Shown here piece by piece: positions 18,749-28,515 of a stretch of 64,000 nucleotides of DNA (positions within the stretch are counted from its first letter, which is position 1; each line of letters opens with the position of its first letter). A program made the translations under genes and the position numbers. Origin of the DNA: Rhodoferax ferrireducens T118 (GTDB lineage: Bacteria > Pseudomonadota > Gammaproteobacteria > Burkholderiales > Burkholderiaceae_C). Where the stretch lies: NCBI RefSeq assembly GCF_000013605.1, contig NC_007908.1, positions 1,054,001-1,118,000 of the forward strand, read 5' to 3'. The notes under the pieces were generated by a model. That model was not told the origin of the DNA. It searched no databases and worked only from the letters and a program-made list of their open reading frames with translations.

Positions 18749-20403
18749 CGGAGTCACTGTGGTTTTCTGCCGTTCCGCGCATCCAGGAAGAGCTGCATTT
18801 TGATGACCGGCGGATTCGCTGCTTTGCCGATCGGCCAAGGAGTGTCTACGCGCTGCTGTCTGACGCTGTGGCGCGCTTCCCCGAGGGTGAAGCACTGGTC
18901 GACGGCGATCTGCGGTTGCGCTGGCATGAGGTGCAGGGGCGCGCGGATGAATTGGCAAGCGGCCTTGCAAGTGCGGGACTCGTGCCGGGCGACCGGGCCG
19001 CGCTGGTGCTCGGCAATAGCGCGTCTTTTGTAACGATCATCTTTGCGCTCGCCCGAATGGGTGTCATCGCGGTGCCAATCGGCACGCGCTCGAGCGCGTC
19101 CGAGATCGCCTACATGCTCGAAAACTCAGGCTGCTGCGCGGTATTCTGTGACAGCGAGACGGTGGCGCGTCTGCCCGATGCCGCGCTGCTTCCCGGTGTG
19201 CGCTTGCGTGTTTGTCTGTCGCAGCAACCGGGTTGCCAGGCGTTGGACGAAATTGCCTTGGCGGGTCGAGGCGCCGCGCCAGTGCAGGCTTATGCGGGGT
19301 CTGAAGAAGACGCCGCTTACATCCTGTATACCTCCGGTACGACCGGGCGTCCGAAGGGCGCGATTCTGACCAGCCTGGGGGTCGTTCATTCGACCATGCA
19401 TTACGAGGCCTGCATGGGTCTGGGTCCTGCTGATCGCAGTGTGATCTCGGTTCCGATGAGTCATGTGACAGGGCTGGTGGCGCTGGTCCTGACGGCGGTG
19501 CGCTGCGCGATGACGCTGATTGTCATGGCGGTGTTCAAGGCCAAGCAGTTCCTGCAGTTGGCCGAGCGCGAGCGCATGACGCACACCCTCATGGTGCCGG
19601 CCATGTACAACCTGTGCCTGCTGCAGCCGGACTTCTCCGGCCCCGCGCTCAAGAGCTGGCGCCTCGGTGCGTATGGTGGCGCTCCGATGCCGCCAGCGAC
19701 CATCGAGGCCCTGGCAAGCAAGCTCGGCGGACTGGAACTGATGAACGCATACGGTGCGACCGAGACCACTTCGCCGGCGACCATGACGCCGCCGGGCTCC
19801 ACGGCCAGTCACACCGACACCGTCGGCATTTCAGTACCGTGCGCTGAAATCATCATTGCTGATTTTGATGGCACACCGCTGCCAACCGGAACGAGCGGAG
19901 AAATCTGGATTCGGGGTCCCATGGTCGTCAAGGGCTATTGGCAGAACCCGACAGCCACAGCGGAGAGCTTTACCGACGGCTTTTGGCATTCGGGGGACAT
20001 CGGAACGATGGATGACAGCGGCTTTGTCAGGATACTGGATCGAATCAAGGACGTGATCAACCGTGGCGGCTACAAGGTGTTTTCGAGCGAGGTTGAAGCG
20101 GTATTGGCATCGCATCCACAAGTGATCGAGTCTGCTGTGGTGGGTCGACCCTGCCCGGTGCTTGGCGAACGCGTGCACGCCTTTGTGGTAGTGCGCGACG
20201 GGGCCAGCGCCGATTCATTGAAGATGTTTTGCGCAGAGCGGATGTCCGATTACAAAGTTCCTGAAACATTCACACTCAGCTCTGAGCCTTTGCCGCGCAA
20301 CGCCAATGGTAAGTTGCTCAAGCGCCAGATGCGCGATGCTGCCACCGAGGCGGCGCAAGCAGTTTTTGAAAAGCATCCGGTTCGTCCGGTGGAGAACAAA
20401 TGA
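18745..20403 (+). CDS. AMP-dependent acyl-CoA ligase, paralogue of the ligase half of the 11616 fusion
   Basis: 552-residue ANL-superfamily ligase. P-loop ILYTSGTTGRPKGAILTS (near residue 193), YGATETTSPATM, GFVRILDRIKDVINRGGYK and the catalytic-lysine motif PRNANGKLLKRQMR are intact. Long stretches match the TetR-ligase fusion, including the DDRRIRCFADRP/ GRMIRCFYQRP entry and the MVPAMYNLCLL block, so one is a duplicate of the other. It is coupled by ATGA to the LivF ATPase upstream and the kinase-like gene downstream. Likely role: activate the acid taken up by transporter system 2. Confidence 0.93.
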   Translation: MTESLWFSAVPRIQEELHFDDRRIRCFADRPRSVYALLSDAVARFPEGEALVDGDLRLRWHEVQGRADELASGLASAGLVPGDRAALVLGNSASFVTIIFALARMGVIAVPIGTRSSASEIAYMLENSGCCAVFCDSETVARLPDAALLPGVRLRVCLSQQPGCQALDEIALAGRGAAPVQAYAGSEEDAAYILYTSGTTGRPKGAILTSLGVVHSTMHYEACMGLGPADRSVISVPMSHVTGLVALVLTAVRCAMTLIVMAVFKAKQFLQLAERERMTHTLMVPAMYNLCLLQPDFSGPALKSWRLGAYGGAPMPPATIEALASKLGGLELMNAYGATETTSPATMTPPGSTASHTDTVGISVPCAEIIIADFDGTPLPTGTSGEIWIRGPMVVKGYWQNPTATAESFTDGFWHSGDIGTMDDSGFVRILDRIKDVINRGGYKVFSSEVEAVLASHPQVIESAVVGRPCPVLGERVHAFVVVRDGASADSLKMFCAERMSDYKVPETFTLSSEPLPRNANGKLLKRQMRDAATEAAQAVFEKHPVRPVENK

Positions 20404-21476
20404 GTACTGTGATACCTGACAGCGATTCTCCCGCGGCGGTGCTGCGGCCATCCCTTACGGCTGCCGAGTTGGGCTTCGAGCCGAACGCGCTAGATGCCTA
20501 CTTGCGCGCCCACGTTGCGCATGTTGGCGGTGCAATGGAAATCACGCCCATCGCCGGTGGGCAATCAAATCCAACTTACTTTGTGACCTACCCGGAGGCT
20601 CGCCTGGTGCTGCGCAAGCGCCCGGCAGGGCCGGTTCTGCCGTCGGCTCACTCGGTGGATCGGGAGTACCGCGTCATGCAGGCGCTGGCTGTAACCGATG
20701 TGCCGGTTCCAAAGGTGCTGGCGTATTGCGCGCGCCCCGAAGTGATAGGCACGCCGTTTTATGTGATGGAGCGGCTGGAGGGGCGGGTTTTCGCAGACTG
20801 CTCGCTGCCGGGCGTTTCGCCCGCGGACCGGCGTGCGATGTATTTCGACATGGCCGATACGCTGGCCCGTTTGCATCAGGTCGATTGGAAGGTACTGGGA
20901 TTGACCGATTACGGTCGCGAAGGAAATTTCTTTGGGCGACAGATCGGTCGCTGGACAAAACAGTGGGAGCTGTCGAAAACCCGTGACCTGCCAGATATCG
21001 ACCGTCTCGTGCAGTGGCTACCCCTGCATGTGCCACCGGATGAGTTGACGACGATCGCCCACGGCGACTTTCGCATAGGCAACCTGATGTTTCACCCGAT
21101 CGAACCCCGTGTCGTTGGTGTTCTCGACTGGGAACTTTCGACCCTGGGCCATCCGCTCGCCGATCTGGCGTTCAGTGCACTGGCCTGGCGTTTGTTGCCA
21201 ACCGAGTACATGGGCATGCGAGGTCTGGATCACGCAGGGCTGGGTATTCCGAGCGCTTCGCAATACCTGTCTCGTTATTACGCGACATTTCCTGGAGCGG
21301 GCAGGGTGGCCCCTTTTCATGTCGCGTTTTCCTTGTTTCGCCTGGCCGTGATCTTTGAAGGCATTGCAGCGCGTGCGCGCAGTGGCACTGCCATTGCGGC
21401 CAATGCGGCGCAGACCGGGGAAATGGCTGCTGGATTTGCTCGCCGCGCGGTTCAGACAATCGAAGGCATTTTTTAA
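20400..21476 (+). CDS. Aminoglycoside-phosphotransferase-fold kinase (ACAD10/11-associated)
   Basis: 358-residue APH-fold protein. Seen: the nucleotide-binding start GGQSNPTYFV with LRKRPAG, the Brenner catalytic motif HGDFRIGNLMF (near residue 220) and the metal motif VLDWELSTLGHPLADLA. In animals this domain is fused to acyl-CoA dehydrogenase in ACAD10/11, where it phosphorylates 4-hydroxyacyl-CoA so that the dehydrogenase partner can remove the phosphate. Here the dehydrogenase gene lies 20 bp downstream, which supports the same two-step 4-hydroxyacid reaction; substrate identity is inference. Confidence 0.9.
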   Translation: MSTVIPDSDSPAAVLRPSLTAAELGFEPNALDAYLRAHVAHVGGAMEITPIAGGQSNPTYFVTYPEARLVLRKRPAGPVLPSAHSVDREYRVMQALAVTDVPVPKVLAYCARPEVIGTPFYVMERLEGRVFADCSLPGVSPADRRAMYFDMADTLARLHQVDWKVLGLTDYGREGNFFGRQIGRWTKQWELSKTRDLPDIDRLVQWLPLHVPPDELTTIAHGDFRIGNLMFHPIEPRVVGVLDWELSTLGHPLADLAFSALAWRLLPTEYMGMRGLDHAGLGIPSASQYLSRYYATFPGAGRVAPFHVAFSLFRLAVIFEGIAARARSGTAIAANAAQTGEMAAGFARRAVQTIEGIF

Positions 21477-21496
21477 CACCAAACTGGAGACTTTCA

Positions 21497-22750
21497 ATGG
21501 ATTTCGGATACACAGAAAAAGTAAGCGCGCTGCAAGAAAAGCTGCTGACCTTTATGGACGACCACGTGTTGCCGGCCAACGCCGAGTGGGTCAGGATCAC
21601 GGGTCAGGGCGAATACCCGATGGCTCTGATCGATGATCTCAAAGGCAAGGCTAGGGCGCAGGGCTTGTGGAACCTGTTCTTGCCGGGTTTGAAGGCTGAT
21701 GAACCTGGTGTGCAACTTGCCAACCTGGAATACGCGCCTCTGGCCGAGATAATGGGGCGACTCTCCTGGGCTTCAGAAATCTTCAATTGCAATGCACCCG
21801 ATACCGGGAACATGGAACTACTGCACTTGTTCGGGACGCCTGAGCAGAAGGCGGCCTGGCTGACGCCGCTGCTTGAAGGGCAGGTGCGTTCATGCTTTGG
21901 CATGACCGAGCCGGACGTCGCTTCATCCGACGCAACCAACATCTCAACTTCGATCAGACGCGACGGCGATCATTACCTGATCAACGGGCGCAAGTGGTTT
22001 ACCACAGGGGCGATCCACCCCAATTGCAAGCTTTGCATCGTGATGGGCGTGACCGACTCGGATCCCGAAGCCAATGCACACAGCCGCCATTCCATGGTGC
22101 TGGTTCCAATGGACACCCCGGGCTTCTCGATTGTGCGCAATGTGCCCATCATGAACCACCATGCCCCCGAGGGCCATTGCGAGGTAATTTTTCGCAATGT
22201 GCGGGTTCCGGTCTCCAACCTGCTCGGCACGGAAGGCAAAGGCTTTGCGCTGGCTCAGGCACGCCTCGGACCGGGCCGTGTTCACCATTGCATGCGCACG
22301 ATCGGCCAATGCGAGTTGGCACTGGAGATGATGTGCGAGCGAGCACTGGGGCGTGTCGCATTCGGCAAGCATCTGAGCGACTTTGCCAATGTGCAGGACT
22401 GGATCGCGCAATCGCGTGTCGAAATTGACCAAGCCCGCTTGTTGGTGTTGCGTGCGGCCTGGCTCATGGACCAGAAAGGAAATGCAGCGGCCCGGGTCGA
22501 TGTGTCGGCGATAAAGTTGGTGGCTGCGCAATTGCAGACCAAGGTTGTCGACCGGGCGATCCAGGTTTTTGGCGCCATGGGGCTCACCCCCGACACGCCG
22601 CTGCCCGACTTGTGGACCTGGGGTCGCGCCATGCGCTTCTTTGACGGTCCCGACGAGGTCCATCTGCGCACCATTGCCCGACAGGAATTGAGTGTTGTGC
22701 GTAAGAACCTGGGGCGGACCGCTCTCTATTACAACCTTCCAACACGTTAA
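21497..22750 (+). CDS. Acyl-CoA dehydrogenase (ACAD10/11-like)
   Basis: FAD-dependent dehydrogenase of 417 residues. Seen: the FAD/substrate motif CFGMTEPDVASSDATNI, NGRKWFTTGAIHPNCK, the helical C-terminal domain and the YDGPDEVH-type catalytic glutamate (FFDGPDEVHLRTIAR). The ARLGPGRVHHCMR and QVFGAMGLTPDTPL blocks are those of the ACAD11 branch. A GGAGA ribosome site precedes the ATG. Paired with the APH-fold kinase upstream it is the best functional clue in the island: breakdown of a 4-hydroxy (gamma-hydroxy) acid or a longer hydroxyacid is plausible. Confidence 0.93.
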   Translation: MDFGYTEKVSALQEKLLTFMDDHVLPANAEWVRITGQGEYPMALIDDLKGKARAQGLWNLFLPGLKADEPGVQLANLEYAPLAEIMGRLSWASEIFNCNAPDTGNMELLHLFGTPEQKAAWLTPLLEGQVRSCFGMTEPDVASSDATNISTSIRRDGDHYLINGRKWFTTGAIHPNCKLCIVMGVTDSDPEANAHSRHSMVLVPMDTPGFSIVRNVPIMNHHAPEGHCEVIFRNVRVPVSNLLGTEGKGFALAQARLGPGRVHHCMRTIGQCELALEMMCERALGRVAFGKHLSDFANVQDWIAQSRVEIDQARLLVLRAAWLMDQKGNAAARVDVSAIKLVAAQLQTKVVDRAIQVFGAMGLTPDTPLPDLWTWGRAMRFFDGPDEVHLRTIARQELSVVRKNLGRTALYYNLPTR

Positions 22751-22799
22751 TTAGCAAAGTTGACTCCCGCTGCTTTCCTTCACAACCAAGAAAGACACC

Positions 22800-23192
22800 A
22801 TGACCATACTCGTAGCTTATGCGCCACGTCCCGAAGGGCAGGCTGCATTGGACAAAGGCATAGAAATTGCCAGAAGCCGGAAGGAACGCTTGGTGGTCGT
22901 CAATGCGGGACCTGGGGGCTCAAAAGATGATGCCTCTCTGGCGGAAGTCGCAGATGTCGAACGAGTTGAGGCATTGCTTGCAGCGTCGGGTCTTGAGGCG
23001 GAATTCAAGCAGTTTGTTCGGGGCGCGAGTGCCGTCTCGGAAATTGAGGCCCTGATCGACTCTCTGCATATCTCATTGCTGGTCATCGGACTGCGAAAAC
23101 GCACCGCTGTGGGCAAACTCATTATGGGGAGCGTAGCGCAGGACATTCTGCTTTCTGTCTCATGCCCGGTATTGGCAGTGAAAGCCGGCTGA
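22800..23192 (+). CDS. Universal stress protein (UspA family)
   Basis: 130-residue cytoplasmic Usp domain. The start TILVAYAPRPEGQAALDKGIE matches the Usp N-terminal strand. The C-terminal nucleotide-binding pattern GLRKRTAVGKLIMGSVAQDIL with SCPVLAVK is recognisable, with small-residue spacing typical of ATP-binding Usps. It ends the acyl-CoA island, 49 bp after the dehydrogenase. Such single Usp genes often end catabolic clusters in Burkholderiales; its role here is unknown. Confidence 0.85.
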   Translation: MTILVAYAPRPEGQAALDKGIEIARSRKERLVVVNAGPGGSKDDASLAEVADVERVEALLAASGLEAEFKQFVRGASAVSEIEALIDSLHISLLVIGLRKRTAVGKLIMGSVAQDILLSVSCPVLAVKAG

Positions 23193-23220
23193 TTCCGAAT
23201 TTATCTATTTAAAGAGAAGA

Positions 23221-23240
23221 ACTTGCGAGACCTCGCAAGT
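23221..23240 (+). terminator. Stem-loop after the universal stress protein gene
   Basis: ACTTGCGAG and CTCGCAAGT form a perfect 9-base inverted repeat with only two bases between, 29 bp after the usp stop. It lies between convergent genes and could end both transcripts, but no T run follows on the plus strand. Confidence 0.45.
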
Positions 23241-23389
23241 GTCTGCTTGATTGAAGCCTAGAATCGACCAAAACGATCTGTGCAGTGTGTCGGAATTTTT
23301 ATACCTGTATGGAAATTCAATAAAGTCGCTGAAATCAAGGCGCTTGGCGGCCGGCTCTTGCTCGCCCCAAAGCTGTCACCGAATGAGTT

Positions 23390-26300
23390 TCAAGCCCGTT
23401 GCAAAAACGCCTCGAACTCCTCCAGCGGCAAAGGCTTGCAAAACAGATAACCTTGATAAGCATGGCAGCCCAGACCAGCCAGAAAGTCGCGCTGCGCCTC
23501 GGTTTCGACCCCTTCAGCGATGACCGACAGTCCCAAACTCTCGGCCAGGGCGATCACCATCTTGGCAATGGCAGCGTCGTTGGAATCTATCAGGATGTCG
23601 CGCACGAAGCCTTGATCGATCTTCAGTTGATCCAGTGGCAAGCGCTTGAGGTACGACAGCGACGAATAGCCGGTGCCAAAATCATCGAGTGAGAAACACA
23701 CTCCTCTTCCTTTGAGTGCACTCATCTTGGCGATGACACCCTCAACATTCGATATCAGCATGCTCTCGGTCAGCTCCAGCTTGAGCCGATTCGGGTTGGC
23801 GCCGGTGCGCTCCAGCACTGCCAGCACCTGCTCGACGAAGTCGCCCTGTTGAAATTGGTTCGCGCTAACATTCACCGCCACTGTCAGATGCTCCATCTCG
23901 GCCCGGGTCGCCCATCGTGCCAACTGGGTGCAGGCAGTTTCTAATACCCATTGACCGAGCGACAGGATCAGCCCGGTTTCTTCTGCCAATGGAATGAACT
24001 CGACCGGCGACACCATGCCGCGCCGCGGGTCCCGCCAGCGCACCAGTGCTTCAACCCCTGTGATCTGGCGCCCGCCGACCATCTGGGCCTGGTAGTGAAG
24101 AAGGAACTGGTTTTGCTCCAGCGCTTCTCGCAAGCCGTTCTCCAACACAGCACGAGCGGTGACCACAGCCTGCATCTGTGGATCAAAGAAACGCAGGGTG
24201 TTTCGACCTGCAGCCTTGGCCTGGTACATGGCCAGTTCAACCTGCTTCATGGGTTCTTCGGTGCTTTCCTGCTGAGCGCCGTCAAACAGGGTAATGCCGA
24301 TGCTGGCGGTGCTGTAATGCGAGGAACTGCCGAACTGGTAGGGCTGGCCGAGCGTGTCGATGATTTTTTCGCCCAGGGCCTTGGCCTGGGTGGCAACTTC
24401 TTGGTCACTCTGGCTCATGTCTTCCATCAACACGATGAATTCATCACCGCCTACGCGGGCCACGGTGTCGCTCTCGCGCAGGCATGCAGACAGACGCCTG
24501 GCGGCGTGCTGCAGTAGCAGATCGCCCTGGTCATGGCCCAGGGTGTCATTGAGGGTTTTGAAGTTATCCAGATCAACGAGCAGCAGCGCGCCCTTGCAGT
24601 GGTGGCGGGCGGTGGCGGCCAAGGCCTGCTGCAGCCGATCGATCATGAGTCGGCGATTGGGCAAGCCGGTCAAGGCGTCGTAGAAGGCCAGTCGATCGAT
24701 TTTTTCTTCGGATATTTTGCGTTCAGTGATATCGCTGAAGACGCCAACGTAGTGAGTGACCAGCCCTGCAGCGTCTTTCACCGCGTTGATGCTGAGCCAT
24801 TCTGGATACTGCTCGCCACTCTTGCGTTGTCTCCATATTTCGCCTTGCCATGACCCGCTACGCGCGACGCTCGCCCACATGGCGCCATAAAAGCCTGCGT
24901 CATGGCGATCTGATTTGAGCAGTCTTGGCGTCTGGCCCAAAGCTTCTTCCATCGTGTAGCCGGTAATCTCGGTGAAAGCCTTGTTGACGCGCAGGATCAC
25001 TTTCTCGGCATTGGTAATGATCATGCCTTGCTGTGACTCGAAGGCGGTAGCAGCGATGCGGGTATCTTCCTCTGCCAGTTTGCGCACGGTGACGTCCATC
25101 GCGCTTCCCTGTAAACCAATGACTTTCCCGGTTTCGTTCTTTAACGGAACTGCATTGGTGTGGAACCAACGCCAGCCTCCGTCGAGGTGGCGAAGACGCA
25201 ATTCGATGCCCTCTAGCGATTGCCCTGTCGCCATTACGCCTTGCATAAACGCCGTGCACACGGCAACATCTTCCGGATGAACAAAAGTAAAGACTGTCTG
25301 CCCGACGACCTGGTTGAGCGGATGCCCCAGCAGCGCGGTCCAGGCCGACGACATGAAGGTAAATACCCCCGCTTTAGTTAGCGTGTAGATCACATCGTGG
25401 CTGTTATCAATCAGCCGTCGGTGCTGCTCTTCGCTCTCCTTCAGGGACTCTTCCCGTCTCGTCAAGGTCTGCAGTAGCCGATTGAAGCCACTGATCAGTT
25501 GATCGGTTTCGTCCTGTCTGGTGAGTGGCAAGGGCTGCGGGAGCTGGTCTGTTTCTGCCTGGGTGGCCAAGCTGCGTGCCGCCTTGAACAGCGGCAACAG
25601 TTCGCGCCGCAACACCCACCAGGTTAGAGCACCTGCCAGCAGGGTAAGAAAGAGGGTCGTCAGCAGCATCCTCTGATGCATGACGTTGATCGGGGCAAAA
25701 GCCTCTGCTGTGGGCAGCAAGGCGATAGCGACCCAGCCAGCGACCGGAACCCGCTGCGCCGCTGATAACATTTCTATGCCATGCGAGTTCACGGCGGTCC
25801 CAAATCCGTTGAAGCCTTGCATGTACCGGTCCTGCATCGGATTGAGGCCCGGGGCCGGGAGCGGCTGCATGATGCGGCTCTTGTCGGTGGCGGTGATAAA
25901 CAGATTGTGCTGCGGTGCAATCAGCAGGTAGCCGCCGGTCTTGCCGTAGTGGCTGGCTGCAATCTTGTCCAGGAAATTGGGCTGGCCCAGGTTGATCACA
26001 CCGGCCAGGGCGCCAATTACCAGTCCCTTCGTATCGCGAATCGGGAGCCCGATGCCGAGAATCGGCGCATTTATGGACTTGCCTAAGACTGGTCGACCAA
26101 CTATCGTTCTCCCTTCCTTGAGGGCTGCGGCCAGGTAATCCCGGTCAAGGTAGTTGATGCTGATTCGGTTCGCTGAAACCGGAAGACTGGCAATCGCGGT
26201 GCCATCCGTGCGGGTGACATAGGTGCCACCGTTGAACAGGCTCTGCAGAATCACATGCTCTTCCAGGAGTGCCTGTAAGGCCGCCGGATTGGCCAACAGG

Positions 26301-26545
26301 GCCGGGCTCACTCGGTGGGCAACATTCTCCAGCGCCTGCATGCGGCGCTCCAGTTCCTCATTGACCTCTTCGGCCTTCATGGAAACCGTGGCGAATTGCC
26401 GTTCGCCCAGCACGCGCTCCATATCCGCGTGCAACATTCGGTTGGTGTTAAAGGCCAGCGTCCACATGCTGACCATGAAAATGGTCAACGTAAAGAGCGT
26501 TACTCTGGTTTTGAGCGAGCGCAGATGAAGGAGGTGGAAGTTCAT
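23390..26545 (-). CDS. Membrane GGDEF-EAL protein with Cache-type sensor, HAMP and two PAS domains
   Basis: Makes and/or degrades cyclic di-GMP. 1051 residues from the ATG at 26545 (GTG at 26557 is possible). Order: N-terminal membrane helix (about 13-33), periplasmic Cache-like sensor (to about 285), second helix, HAMP, PAS 1 (about 370-490), PAS 2 with PAC (about 500-615), GGDEF (about 620-785), EAL (about 800-1051). The synthase motif VARVGGDEF is intact with an inhibitory RxxD site (RESD) five residues before it. The phosphodiesterase motif VEALVRW, DDFGTGYSSLSY and KIDQGFV are intact. Both activities are therefore possible. Convergent with the usp gene. Confidence 0.93.
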   Translation of the reverse strand: MNFHLLHLRSLKTRVTLFTLTIFMVSMWTLAFNTNRMLHADMERVLGERQFATVSMKAEEVNEELERRMQALENVAHRVSPALLANPAALQALLEEHVILQSLFNGGTYVTRTDGTAIASLPVSANRISINYLDRDYLAAALKEGRTIVGRPVLGKSINAPILGIGLPIRDTKGLVIGALAGVINLGQPNFLDKIAASHYGKTGGYLLIAPQHNLFITATDKSRIMQPLPAPGLNPMQDRYMQGFNGFGTAVNSHGIEMLSAAQRVPVAGWVAIALLPTAEAFAPINVMHQRMLLTTLFLTLLAGALTWWVLRRELLPLFKAARSLATQAETDQLPQPLPLTRQDETDQLISGFNRLLQTLTRREESLKESEEQHRRLIDNSHDVIYTLTKAGVFTFMSSAWTALLGHPLNQVVGQTVFTFVHPEDVAVCTAFMQGVMATGQSLEGIELRLRHLDGGWRWFHTNAVPLKNETGKVIGLQGSAMDVTVRKLAEEDTRIAATAFESQQGMIITNAEKVILRVNKAFTEITGYTMEEALGQTPRLLKSDRHDAGFYGAMWASVARSGSWQGEIWRQRKSGEQYPEWLSINAVKDAAGLVTHYVGVFSDITERKISEEKIDRLAFYDALTGLPNRRLMIDRLQQALAATARHHCKGALLLVDLDNFKTLNDTLGHDQGDLLLQHAARRLSACLRESDTVARVGGDEFIVLMEDMSQSDQEVATQAKALGEKIIDTLGQPYQFGSSSHYSTASIGITLFDGAQQESTEEPMKQVELAMYQAKAAGRNTLRFFDPQMQAVVTARAVLENGLREALEQNQFLLHYQAQMVGGRQITGVEALVRWRDPRRGMVSPVEFIPLAEETGLILSLGQWVLETACTQLARWATRAEMEHLTVAVNVSANQFQQGDFVEQVLAVLERTGANPNRLKLELTESMLISNVEGVIAKMSALKGRGVCFSLDDFGTGYSSLSYLKRLPLDQLKIDQGFVRDILIDSNDAAIAKMVIALAESLGLSVIAEGVETEAQRDFLAGLGCHAYQGYLFCKPLPLEEFEAFLQRA

Positions 26546-26905
26546 GCTGGTGCTCACAAAGAGCTTACTTACTTTGCTGGTGCTTGGTCTATGGCGACTT
26601 TATCACTTGGCATACTTACTAATTGGTATATTGAAGATCATCTGGCTACTTGTAGTCAGCCAGCCAACGGACGGACGGTCGGTCGACTGATTTCGAAACA
26701 TGTTGGCGGGAGGTAGTTCGTTAATAGCGCCACGTCCTTGAGTGAGCATGGCCGTCGGTTTTAGAATGCCACTATGGGTGCAGCACCCGCTCCAAACCTG
26801 ACACCGGATTTGAACGCGCCAGTACCCTTGGGATCGGCTGCAGGCAGAGGCAAAGTTGCCCAATGAACATACTCTGATTAGCCGAGAGCGAGCTACCCAT
26901 TCATC
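26546..26905. other. Intergenic region between divergent genes
   Basis: About 350 bp between the GGDEF-EAL gene (minus) and a small plus-strand gene. The part next to the GGDEF-EAL start is AT-rich and probably holds its promoter. A short GGACGGACGGTCGGTCG run lies near 26674. I see no gene or RNA here. Confidence 0.5.
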
Positions 26906-27232
26906 ATGACCCGGCGAAAGCACTATCACGTCTACGTGGTTGAACTGTCCAAGGACGTGCTGTTGAACGCCCGGTTTATGCGATCCAACCCCAACTACCT
27001 TCACGGCAAGCCCTGTGTCTATGTCGGCATGACAGGTCTGGATCCGGATGTACGTTTTGACAAGCACAAAGCAGGAATCCAAGCCAACCGCTTTGTTCAG
27101 GCGTTCGGCCTGCGCTTAGTGCCGGAGCTTTATACGCTGTACAACCCGTTGACTTATGACGAAGCCAAGAGTCTCGAAGTCGAACTGGGCATTGATCTGC
27201 GTGAGGGTGGCTATGGGGTCTGGCAGGCGTGA
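26906..27232 (+). CDS. Small GIY-YIG-like protein of unknown function
   Basis: 108 residues. The segment KPCVYVGMTGLDPDVRFDKH (residues 34-53) resembles the first strands of a GIY-YIG nuclease domain: tyrosine-valine-glycine-methionine-threonine, then Arg, His and Lys. The compact size matches single-domain members. The C-terminal catalytic glutamate could be in the TYDEAKSLEVEL segment. It may be an active nuclease or a structural relative. Stand-alone gene, 56 bp before the MFS gene. The ORF is well formed with a normal start; I consider it real, but assign no role. Confidence 0.65.
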   Translation: MTRRKHYHVYVVELSKDVLLNARFMRSNPNYLHGKPCVYVGMTGLDPDVRFDKHKAGIQANRFVQAFGLRLVPELYTLYNPLTYDEAKSLEVELGIDLREGGYGVWQA

Positions 27233-27288
27233 TGCTTGCTTAACTTTGGATAACTGATCAACCAACTGCGCCTCCGTTAAGCTAACCC

Positions 27289-28515
27289 ATGTCCAGAAGA
27301 AGCGTCCGCAGGTTATTTGCCCACCGTCAATTCATGCGCTTTTGGTTCGCCAGACTTGCCGGCGTGAGCGCCAATCAAATGCTCATGGTGGGGGTGGCCT
27401 GGCACATGTATGACATCACCTCCAGTGCCTGGGATCTCGGTTTGGTGGGATTGTTTCAGTTTGTACCCGCCCTTGTTCTGATGCTGCCTGCAGGGCACAC
27501 TGCCGACCGATTTCATCGAGGTCGCATCTTTGCGGCCTGCATGGGCATTCAGGCGGTGGTGGCGTTGGTGCTGATCTTCGCCACCCAGTTCCACTTTGCC
27601 TCACGCGAGTTGATTCTTGGCATTTCGGTGTTGTTGGGGGTGGCTCGTGCCTTCCAGATGCCAGCACAACAGGCATTGACCCCTCAGCTTGTGCCGCAGG
27701 ACATGCTGCAAAGTGCGGTAGCTTTGAGCTCCAGCGGCATGCAAGTGGCCATCATTGGTGGACCAGCACTTGGCGGCATGCTGTACACGACAGGGGCCAC
27801 AACCGTCTATGTCACTTGCGCTCTCCTGCTCCTGGTGTCTGCCATGCTGGCCTTGCTGGTGCGCTACCAGCACCAGCAAGCCCATCTGGCCGCCACCTGG
27901 CAGACTGTTCTCGCTGGATTCACCTTTGTCTGGCACCGCAAGGTCTTGCTGGGCGCAACTTCCCTGGACTTGTTTGCGGTGCTGCTCGGTGGTGCCACGG
28001 CCTTGCTGCCGATTTATGCACGGGACATCCTGCATACCGGGCCAATCGGGCTAGGGGTACTGCGATCTGCTCCTGCGGTGGGTGCACTGATGATGTCGCT
28101 GGCGATCATGCGCTGGCCGCTGACCAGACACGTGGGTCGCCGGCTGTTGGCGGCCGTTGCCATTTTTGGCGTGGCCACCATTGTCTTTGGTCTTTCCAGC
28201 CATTTTGGGCTGTCGCTGGTGGCACTGGCGATTGCCGGGGCCGCCGACAGCATCAGCGTGGTGACGCGATCAACCCTGGTTCAGTTGGAAACACCCAACG
28301 AGATGCGGGGCCGGGTGTCGGCGGTCAACTCGATGTTCATTGGTGCCTCCAACCAGTTGGGGGAATTCGAGTCGGGAGCCACTGCAGCCCTGTTTGGCGC
28401 GGTGGGCTCTGTGGTCATTGGAGGCGTCGGTACGGTATTGATCGCTGCGGGATGGTTCAGGCTGTTTCCGGCGCTGGCAAGGCGGGACCGGATGGGGCCG
28501 ACGGTTGCGGCATAA
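27289..28515 (+). CDS. MFS transporter (EntS/MFS_3-like exporter)
   Basis: Inner-membrane major facilitator of 408 residues with about 12 hydrophobic segments. The loop between helices 2 and 3 carries LPAGHTADRFHRGRIF, the MFS motif A-like sequence. FQMPAQQALTPQLVPQ and the start RRLFAHRQFMRFWFARL are typical of the drug/siderophore exporter group with EntS. The second half (VTRSTLVQLETPNEMRGRVSA) confirms it. Nothing nearby fixes the substrate. Confidence 0.88.
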   Translation: MSRRSVRRLFAHRQFMRFWFARLAGVSANQMLMVGVAWHMYDITSSAWDLGLVGLFQFVPALVLMLPAGHTADRFHRGRIFAACMGIQAVVALVLIFATQFHFASRELILGISVLLGVARAFQMPAQQALTPQLVPQDMLQSAVALSSSGMQVAIIGGPALGGMLYTTGATTVYVTCALLLLVSAMLALLVRYQHQQAHLAATWQTVLAGFTFVWHRKVLLGATSLDLFAVLLGGATALLPIYARDILHTGPIGLGVLRSAPAVGALMMSLAIMRWPLTRHVGRRLLAAVAIFGVATIVFGLSSHFGLSLVALAIAGAADSISVVTRSTLVQLETPNEMRGRVSAVNSMFIGASNQLGEFESGATAALFGAVGSVVIGGVGTVLIAAGWFRLFPALARRDRMGPTVAA